Assembly (NCBI GenBank): GCA_009760855.2
Contig: WPIO01000306.1
Coordinates: 64,001-103,555, forward strand
Direction of reading: 5' to 3'
Source: Cristatella mucedo
Lineage: Eukaryota > Bryozoa > Phylactolaemata > Cristatellidae
DNA length: 39,555 bases
Part shown: positions 32,121 to 39,555 of the stretch, in pieces
Layout: the number at the start of each line of letters is the position of its first letter
Position numbering within the stretch: position 1 is the stretch's first letter
Position numbers and translations under genes: made by a program
The notes under the pieces: generated by a model
Told to the model about the DNA's origin: nothing
The model's input: only the letters and a program-made list of their open reading frames with translations
Databases searched by the model: none

Positions 32121-32660
32121 CACCAACACTCTTGCGGAGGGAATACTTCTTCACGCTGAGCATGAACCGGAGCCTAAACCCTAACCGGAGAGCTAGGACC
32201 TCGTTTCCACCTGTGCGGAAGGAATACCCCAAACACGCCAACTTGAGCACTCTTGTGGAGGGAATGCTTCTCCACACTGAATTGCGAACCGGAGCCTAAA
32301 CCCTGACCGTAGAACTAATACTCAGTTTCGAACTGTGCGACAGGAATAGTCCACACATGCCACCGCAAGCACTTTTGCGGAGGAAATACTTCTCCACACT
32401 GATGCTGCTTACATGAATAGTGGGAAACGAGCCAAATAGACGGAGCACCGAACCGGAGCCTAAACCCTAACCGGAGAACTAGGACTCGGTTTCCACAAGT
32501 GTGGCAGAAATACTCCACACACGCCACCCCAAGCACCCTTGCGGAGGAAAACACGTCTCCGCACTTACACTACTTACATCTATACTGGGGACGACCCAAA
32601 TAGACTGAGCTAAAACTGGAGCCTAAACCCTAACCGGAGAAGTAGACCTCCAAACACGTC
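32121..32660. repeat. Four tandem units (119, 122, 164 and 135 bp)
   Basis: Units at about 32121-32239, 32240-32361, 32362-32525 and 32526-32660. Each holds, in order, CTTGCGGAGG (or a close variant), a CTCCACACTGA-like word (TTCACGCTGAG in unit 1), a GGAGCCTAAACCC word, an AACCGGAGAACTAG-like word, and an ACACGCC or ACACGTC end. Units 3 and 4 carry a shared extra segment of about 40 bases (CTTACAT..ATA..GGG..ACGA.CCAAATAGAC.GAGC), so they come from a later duplication of a longer unit. GC content is well above the surroundings. Confidence 0.9.
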
Positions 32661-32953
32661 AACTACACCTAGCACGCACCGGCAAATCTCTATGCCGTGA
32701 CCACGTGCTAGCGCTCACACACAAAACACAAAAGAAACACAAACTGCCAGCTCTTGCGCGATACGACCGTATTCGGTGGAGTCCATCGAATCCTCCTAGC
32801 ACTGTTTTGTCCTGTTCCGTCCATCGTCGGCGGACCGCCTGCCCTCCTACCTCGCTTTCAGAGAAACGAGTGCCCGACTGCGTCGAAGCGCAGAGCCGGA
32901 CCGAAGACCAGAAGAGACGAAAAACACCAGGCCCAGAGTGAGCGTCGCTCGAC

Positions 32954-32961
32954 TCTTAAAT
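32954..32961 (-). promoter_or_regulatory. TATA-like box, minus strand
   Basis: TATTTAAG on the minus strand inside a GC-rich stretch, followed downstream by GTCGAGCGACGCTCACTCTG. The only good initiator-like word (TCACTC) is about 22 bases away, a little too close. A weak promoter call, made mainly because an AATAAA signal on the same strand lies 900 bases downstream. Confidence 0.3.
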
Positions 32962-33359
32962 ACTTAGCTGAGACAATGGGGCAAGAGCTTAGTGGTATTG
33001 GGCCCGACACCAGGGCCCATTACGGTAAGGAATACATACCGGCACTAGGCCACTGGAATGTACCCTATGTCCAGCTTGAATGGCGAATGGGTTCCAGACG
33101 ATTCTTTTTGGACAGAGTGATGGCGAAGGTTGACAGGCCAGCCAATATCAATCAGCCGCTCCCGCGGGTATCGGACCAATTCTAAAGGCCGACTCGCTAC
33201 CGCTGGTCTGAGAGCTTCCTAGCTTGCTCTTAAGCACTTCCTCTCTAACCGCACTGACGCTCCTCTCTGGCTCACTGCTCCAGGACAAAGGAGTTCTAGC
33301 CCGCCTCCGAACAACTCTTGTTCGTGCTAAAATTCAGCCAAGGCCAGCAGGGCGCTACA

Positions 33360-34489
33360 CCATCGTGGATATGTTCCGCTTTTTTTATAAGGGTCTTGTT
33401 AGGTTGACCTATTCCCCAGATCCATATTTATCTAGTTATTGAATTGTTTGTGCGATGCATGGCATTTTGAAGTGCTGTAGCTTAGTTACAGCTTAAGGTT
33501 CTCAACTTTACCATCAAACGATAGTCCAATGACTACTGTCACCTGTGTCATGTCTCCTAAAATAATTATCCGAACATCAGAAACTTTGGAAAATGTGATT
33601 GATTGTAGTTACATATCAGTCCAGCCTTCTCGCGTGGATATTGAACCTAAGTAGATAGACTTATTTTTATCAAAAACTGGCTGCTCGTCATGTCAAGCCG
33701 TTGCCTTCCTTTCACTCACCTGTCGTTAAAATGTCGTAGGTGTGTAAATAGTGACCCAATCAGCGTGAAATTTGAAATACACGCTCTTAATTATGTGTTC
33801 CATGTTGTATTTCTTCAATACACAGTAAAACATTCTCTTTTATCATCACCTACATGCTTTGACAGCTTGAGTTGGCGTCTTTGAGTGTTTTCCCAGCAGT
33901 GGTACTTTGTACGTCAATATTTATACAGCTTCGTCAATCCTCTGCAGATTGACGTGAAATTTGGAAAATATGTAGGCCTCACCTGCCTCTGTTTTCCCCT
34001 TGTGCATCTAAGCATGATGGATCGGTATGCATATGTGCTGCCACTTAATGTCCTTGAACTATGATTGTGATTTCAGTCATCAGTTTGACGTGTCGATTTT
34101 TTGTATATTTTGGTTGTGGTGTGGGAAACATAGGGTCGAGTGCCCTGCATCTTCTGAGTGGTTTGCTATAGTTTTAGAATGACTGGTGTTGAATCTGGCA
34201 ATTTGATGATAAAGCTATGTATGGCTGAGCTGTAGTGTTATACGTGACCTTACCTTGAGCCCGTCACCAAAAAGTTAACACGGCAGCTATGCTACATCAA
34301 ACAATAGCTTATGTTACCAGTGTTCGTTGTGCCAATTTGCAAGCCATTCGTTTTCTTGGTCTTTGTACAAAATCAATAAATGTGTTTTTGGGGCTGGGTA
34401 ATTCCCTTGTGGTTAGGCAAATAACTCCCACTACTGTTCGATACACCCGGTTAAGTGCCAAATTCCATGCACTCACCTACTCTTTTTCT
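33360..34489. other. No gene recognised
   Basis: T-rich sequence. Two places share the words CGTGAAATTTG(G)AAA (33762 and 33952) with loose similarity around them, suggesting an old local duplication of about 190 bases spacing. Small frames at 33690-33884 and 34289-34567 carry no known motif. Confidence 0.35.
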
Positions 34490-34690
34490 CTAATGCCTCA
34501 CGTGTATGGTCTTACTCAACTGCTCTCCTGTTTTAGCTGTGCTTCCCTCGTTCTGTTTTTTGTGTGATGAAGTCTGCCATCAACCAAATGCATACCGAAA
34601 GCCATTTAGGCTGTGAGTGAACTATATACAATTCTCCTGGCTAACATTCACACAGGATTAGTGGCTTTGCAGATTTACACACCATAATCC
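34490..34690 (+). mobile_element. LINE-A 3' tail
   Basis: CTCAACTGCTCTCCTG, TGTGTGATGAAGTCTGCCAT, CAACCAAATGCATACCGAAA, GCTGTGAGTGAACTATAT and CTCCTGGCTAACATTCACAC reproduce, in order, the LINE-A 3' end of 9497-9640. Confidence 0.85.
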
Positions 34691-34839
34691 ATAGTTTTTT
34701 CGAATTTTAATAACACACCCACCAGATATTCTCCAACTATTTAATGCTATCAACGTACCATATTAAAGAATTATACACCTCTGACGACAAGTGCATCTCA
34801 TTCAATCTGCAGGGCATGCCCTCCTCCACATCTAAAACT

Positions 34840-35690
34840 ATCTATGAATCAAATCCTCAAGATTGCTACATCGATGCTATCTGCACAGAACAAATTTTTG
34901 CCCTGCTACTTAATCCTTCTTTCCGAACTCCCTTCATTAGCAGAACGTTACAACACGGCTTTAGCTGGCATGCTCGAAAAGTTTGCAAATCTGATTAGGC
35001 CCTCAGTGCAGCCTCGCCTAGATCGCAAATATTGCACTTTAAAAATTGAAATAGCTATCTTTACTTCGTTCAAGCTTGAAAATGCATGCAGTCGCTACGT
35101 CACACCAGTTCTTGCCGACCTGGACTGGATATAAGTCAAGCAACGGATCGATTTCATGCTTTTGTCACTCACTTTCAGGTCACTTCATTCTTTCGGTCCA
35201 GCCTATCTCTCAGGTCTACTTCCCCACCAGGCCAAGCATCGTACCACCTGCTTTTCGGAATCTAACAGTTTACCAATACCTCGTACAAACCTCAATTCTA
35301 TTGGAGACCATGCATTTAGTTGTTATGCTCCCAAAGCCTGGAACTTACTCCTGACTTGCAACACAACATCCCTTGACTTGACCAAATTTAAAAAGAACTT
35401 GCAAGGCACCTATTTAGGACGGCATTAAGTGGGTCCCTGTGATTCGTCCTTCAGGTGCATATTGGTGCTAACACTGTGCATGCTGCCACTAACCCCACTT
35501 ACATGCTGACCCAGTATATGTCATCCCTAACCATGTTATTCTTATTATTTATCAAGCTTGATATTACTCACCATTCAATCGCATTTCACTTTGCAGCAAA
35601 TATAAGGCACCTAGAAAGAGATTGAGTTTTGTGATGGAGCTTCATCAAGTGCATTATTATTATCGTTGTTATTACTATTATAGGATCAGG
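34840..35690 (+). mobile_element. LINE-B copy with the RT core deleted
   Basis: An open frame 34844-35134 reads SLAERYNTALAGMLEKFANL and RPSVQPRLDRKY, which resembles the linker between endonuclease and RT in CR1/L2-type ORF2 (YNxxLxxLLDKHAPLKxRxV). At about 35080 the sequence jumps to the C-terminal part (YVTPVLADLDWI, then SLTFRSLHSFGPAYLSGLLP at 35160), so the RT core is missing. The 3' untranslated part and the tail (GCACCTAGAAAGAGATTGAG, ATTATTATTATCG) are good to about 35685. I assign the linker to this copy by position; it could be a separate LINE fragment. Confidence 0.85.
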
Positions 35691-36479
35691 TATGGCAGCC
35701 AGTTGACAGACAGGGGAGGACAAATATTGACAATTCCCATCACTCCTAGCAAAGACCATGTCTAGCTCCTATAAACATTTCGATTACAAATGCTAATGCC
35801 TACCATCAACAATCTCCTCAACTATGCTCATGTTAGATACTAATATATTAGCTGATTTTGTATGATGATTTGTGTCGTGGCTGAAGAGCCCTAACGGCTA
35901 TAACTGCTTCCATTATTGTTGAATGTAGGGCAGCTAAATGCTCAACTAGAACCCACAACTTGTGTGGTGAAAAGCATGTACCTCATATTCTAAGCTTATT
36001 CCCTAGCGATTCTCGTGGCGATCTAGCTCGCCGATTCTCATGCACCTACGTTAGCAAGATTAAGAAGATCAGGGAGTAACTCAGTAAGGTTGCGGCATCC
36101 ATTGCAATCTCCAGTTGCACAAAAACCCCACAAGCTCCAGTGTCAACATTCAAGGAGGCCAACTGAGACCTTATTCCTGAAATAAATGCTCAGCCAAATA
36201 TAAATAGTATTCCTGTAGATTATATTAAATAAAGCAAGCCTAGACCAAGAGAACTGTTGAAGCTACATACCAGTCTCTGTTCTGTTCCTGTAAGTAATCT
36301 GAAAAAAGATATGACAGGGCACTCGCAATCCTATACTTACATGTTAAACTAAGAAGTTCCACTGTGATTTTTATAACTTATCGCATCAAGTATTCAGCAT
36401 TCTTTGAGTGCATAACGATTTTCTGATAAATTCAGGCTTTAGTCAAATCTCACAGCTTGGTTTGCTTGAAGTTTAGGAA
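35691..36479. other. No gene recognised
   Basis: The segment 36100-36300 could be a very decayed part of LINE ORF2 upstream of the RT, since a recognisable RT follows at 36480, but no motif is firm. Confidence 0.35.
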
Positions 36480-38215
36480 GAATGTTTAACTATTGATCTT
36501 CAAGTTCTTCTCGAGCACTCATCATCCTAGCATCCATTGCACTGCACTGCAACAATTGAGATCCTATCTCAGTTGATTGTGGGGTATGTCTGTGGACGGT
36601 AGGTAATCTGAGGAACCACCGAAGTAGGCACTACCTTAAAGGTCTGTGTTTGGTACGCTTCTTTTCACAGTTTATAGTCTCCTTCTGGTCAATGCGACCT
36701 CCAGGCAAAATCTATGCTTTCACTTTGAGGCAGATCATATTCAGTTGCAACGTTGCTTTGATCTCTTTCAATCCTACTGCAAGTCCAATTCTCATGGCTC
36801 CGTTTCTGGATGTATTGCTGACAGCAGCATACGGGATGCAGCCACCTTTCTCGAATTGACGAATTGTAGTCAATATACTAGTTATGGGAAAGTGTACCTA
36901 AAAAAGATGCTAAACTTGTGATTGCAATTTATAAAGCTTCTTGCTCAAACTCGGCTCCACTACCATATCTCGTGTAGCATCTGCACAAAATATAGGTGTT
37001 CTATGTGAGGTGCAGTGCTGCCGTGAATCCAGTCACCAGTCAATGGTCGAGACAATGACGGTAGTTTATCACCGAAGCCGACAAACAGAACGTGGACAGT
37101 ATCCATATACGGAAACACGGACTAAGAACAAGTAAAAAATTGGTCCGAGATATAGTAGCTCTGACTGAACACTATTGGCTGTAGTACAGCTGATCAGCTG
37201 TCGTCTGCAGCTACAAGAATAGCCGGTCTCCTGAATCGGCCAGTGATGCACTGCAGGTAAAGGTAAAATCGTCCAGCACAATGGCTGTGAAGCAGATTCA
37301 GCCAGCATTTTATACTAAAGTGACATTTAACTTGAAGGCTGCATATGCTTCTCTGTAAATTCCACCTATTTCCAGCTAAACATCATTGCTAAGAATTAGG
37401 CAAGGTTAGACAGGAATAGTAAATTTAATTTCGCCCATGCCTTTGAGACATTACTTCTGGACTTCTGTAGCTCACTGCTTACTGGTGGACCAGTCTCTCC
37501 CATTTGACAATTCGAGTTGATAAGACAGTTTGCAAATATGCTAGTATCTCGTCTGGGTCCCAACTGCCACATCGCGGTATTCAACATAGTAGTCTCTTGG
37601 AGATGTCTACCATGTGCATGGATATATTAGGCATGCTTCTATTTAAGGCACGGCCTCTTTGGTATATCTTGCGGAAAAAACTAGTGAAGAGCTTAGCTTG
37701 ACCACCGCAAAAGTAACTAGGAAAGATGTCATCCGAGATGCTCTTACGAAAATGTTTGATTGCCTGTAATAATATTTGTGGTCTATGCATCCAATTTTTC
37801 ACTTTTTTTCGTGTAAGCTAGACACAGCCTTTTGGTAGAGTATATTGGTGTGGTCTAATGAAGTCATTGAATGCCTGTCCACCGTTAGTCATGATTTTGC
37901 CTGACCTTTCAGTACATAATCACGTCAGCTCCACAGTTAAGTTTAGTGATTTCAGCTATGTAACATGGCTAAATTTGGGACCTGCCTAGGCAGGGATAAT
38001 AGATCCAAATTGATACCTGCATTCGTGGCATTCAGCCTCAAATTCAAAAAATCACTTGCTTGTCTGTATACCAGCTTGTGCAATCAGGCAACCACAGTTC
38101 TTGCAAACTCCATAGCAAGACTAGTCTGTTGTAAGCATCAAAACTGCGACATCACACCACTTCTCGCCGACCTGCAATGACTCCCAAACATGTAACATAT
38201 CGAATTTAGGGTTCT
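36480..38215 (+). mobile_element. LINE-B copy, strongly decayed, with inserts
   Basis: RT region from about 36490; at 36646 it reads FGTLLFTVYSLLLVNA and then FHFEADHIQL where FYADDTQL should be, so the catalytic YADD is lost. LGSTTISRVASAQNIGVL at 36945 is the block after the thumb region. Around 37440-37590 the SRLDFCNSLLAG part is visible, and at 37920-38180 SSTVKF, then PLLADLQ with CATCACACCACTTCTCGCCG. The order is not clean, with 37260-37400 and 37600-37900 unexplained, so two overlapping old copies or internal insertions are likely. Confidence 0.75.
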
Positions 38216-38964
38216 GTCGTTTTTGGCTGTAATTTCTAAATTTTGGAGAATTCAGTTTAAACCAGGATTTCAAAAAGAATATGACTTGTAGATAAGGGTC
38301 AGATAAGCGTTTTGAGTAGTATGGGTGGTTGATTGCATGTCTATCTTGCTATGGAGGTCGTTGTCGTAAGTTGACCTGAAGCAAAAGAAGGCAGTTAATT
38401 ACCTGTGAGTGGCGTTACCTTGAGGAGGATATGCAGCTTGATGGGAAGTCAGTGTGAGTGATTGGTAAATAGTCTGGCCATAACCGGATTCTCAACAGAC
38501 AGGTCTCACCACAGAGCTTTGCACCTGGTCTACCTAACATTTTTCTTGCTAAGCTATTAGCAAGTAGTAATTTGACGATTTACAAGTGGAATGCCAAGAA
38601 TATACATATCCATATAAATTGAGTTGAATCTTTAGCTATGGTCTACAAACATAAGACGAACCCGGGGACCGTCATATAGGCCTATTAGCCACACTCCCAC
38701 AGCCCCCGGTTTACCAATAAAAAATGCACCGAACAGGCAGGAGGAAACTGGATATGATCTTTTGGGCCGAGGAGGCTTTGTAGTAAAAACAGTTTCCGTC
38801 CTGCTACATTTAACCAGCAATAGATTCACGAATTTAGGATAGCTGCCACCAAATGGCACTCATCTGTATTTGCAAGAGCTCAACAGCTAAGTTAGTCTAT
38901 GTCTATCTGGAACTAGTCTCGAGCTATTCTCAAGACAGTACTTTCTTCTCAATAACAAAATGAC
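38216..38964. other. No gene recognised
   Basis: A minus-strand frame 38859-38632 (75 codons) has no family I know. No repeat was seen, apart from the LINE-B copy that starts at its right end. Confidence 0.4.
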
Positions 38965-39500
38965 ATATTTAAAATCAATAACAATGATATATATTGTATT
39001 GCACCCTCAGAAAACTGAATCTCATAGGCACTTTACTGATGCTGTGTAGAACGAATAACAAAATGATTGGTGGTAAAATCCACAAGCTGTAGGCACAGTG
39101 TAAGCAGGTAGAAGCACATGAAAGACAAGTCGCTAAGACCCACAGCATGCTGCATTAAACAGAAGAATTTGAAGCTTTTTTGTAAATGTCTTTGTGTCAG
39201 GGGACGGTGTGATGTGCTTCAATAGTGAGTTCCAGGCTTTGGGAGCATTTAAACTACATGCTGCCTAAAAAGGTTTTGAGGTTATACAGGGTAGAGATAG
39301 CTAAACGAATCTTCTTAGACAAGGGGTTGTACGATTCTCACCCTGGCATGGAGTAGTTCTAATTTGTAGGTGGGAGCAAGACAAAGAAGGAGCCTAAAAG
39401 TATGCAATCTAACCTTAAGATTGATACCCAGCATGGTTAGGAGCACGTGCACATCGGAGTTGTGACGTGTAAACTGCGAAGCTCACGAAAGATGAGCCTG
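38965..39500 (-). mobile_element. LINE-B copy, minus strand, 3' part
   Basis: Read on the minus strand: GCTCCCAAAGCCTGGAACTC at about 39250, then ACATCACACCGTCCCCTGAC, GTTATTCGTTCTACAC, and a tail GTAAAGTGCCTATGAGATTC, AGTTTTCTGAGGGTGCAATA near 39000. The coding side towards 39500 is decayed and the 5' limit is uncertain. It may run to the end of the window. Confidence 0.8.
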
Positions 39501-39555
39501 CCTCATGAGTTCACATCAACTATAAGCACCTGATTGGACACGCCGGAAGACCAAC

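Larger units (their letters stand above)
32003..33359 (-). mobile_element. Candidate long terminal repeat or other promoter-bearing repeat
   Basis: On the minus strand the block can be read as starting TGTAGCGCCC at 33359 and ending CAATTCA at 32003, that is, with TG...CA ends. Between them are a TATA-like box (32961-32954), four tandem units and an AATAAA signal (32051-32046) followed by a GT-rich stretch, which is the order expected of U3, R and U5. Points against: no second copy of the LTR in the window, no recognisable internal proteins, and the distance from TATA to AATAAA (about 900 bases) would make R unusually long. A solitary decayed LTR or a non-coding transcription unit are both possible. 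A plus-strand frame across 32754-33185 resembles nothing known to me. Confidence 0.35.

Noticed and set aside
32754-33185. 143-codon plus-strand frame
   Set aside because: It lies in a GC-rich stretch where stops are rarer, resembles no family, and runs opposite to the promoter and polyadenylation signals.
37187-37200. Perfect 14-base palindrome CAGCTGATCAGCTG
   Set aside because: Short palindromes of this size are expected by chance in 40 kb, and nothing around it suggests a function.

Overview
This window is animal nuclear DNA, most likely from an invertebrate. It is gene-poor, with introns, long simple repeats and many decayed copies of non-LTR retrotransposons. There are no operons, ribosome binding sites or long intact reading frames. 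The only host gene I can support is the 5' part of a DEG/ENaC-type sodium channel gene on the minus strand. Exon 1 (4496 to 4297) and a phase-matched candidate exon 2 (1123 to 1014) flank a 3.2-kb intron, and the rest of the gene runs off the left edge. The phylum cannot be fixed from this sequence.

Nearly everything else that I can interpret is mobile DNA. Two families of CR1/L2-type LINEs account for most of it; I call them LINE-A and LINE-B for this window only. LINE-A fragments lie at about 3.0, 8.3-9.7, 12.1, 12.4 (minus), 20.2, 28.0-30.2, 30.5 and 34.5 kb. LINE-B fragments lie at about 10.7, 12.8-13.6, 15.4, 16.9, 17.9-18.6 (minus), 21.3-22.8, 28.6-29.1 (minus, inside a LINE-A copy), 30.3, 34.8-35.7, 36.5-38.2 and 39.0-39.5 kb (minus). 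Most are 5'-truncated and all are broken by stops and frameshifts. The best reverse transcriptase remnant (21.4-21.7 kb) still shows its YADD motif.

A tRNA-like SINE occurs twice (6.75-6.89 and 23.92-24.06 kb). Its 3' end is nearly the same as the LINE-B 3' end, including a short stem, so the SINE was probably mobilised by the LINE-B machinery. At 6514-6674 is a short non-autonomous hAT transposon. Its terminal sequence closely resembles, from memory, the SPIN/URR1-like hAT elements of vertebrates, a group known for horizontal transfer.

The region 31.1-33.36 kb differs in composition, being more GC- and CpG-rich. It contains hairpins, four tandem units of about 119-164 bp each carrying a telomere-like CCTAAACCCTAACC word (one unit varies by one base), a minus-strand TATA-like box and a minus-strand AATAAA signal. 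It may be an LTR (32003-33359) with part of an internal domain, but no retroviral-type protein is visible and this call is weak.

Other structures are a pair of diverged unclassified repeats of about 740 bp (14.4-15.15 and 17.0-17.7 kb), long GA, AAAT and TA microsatellites with embedded palindromes, an 18-bp hairpin at 8238-8278 and a 69-bp tandem duplication at 27.0-27.2 kb. I found no CRISPR array, rRNA gene, functional tRNA gene or recognisable new multi-gene system.
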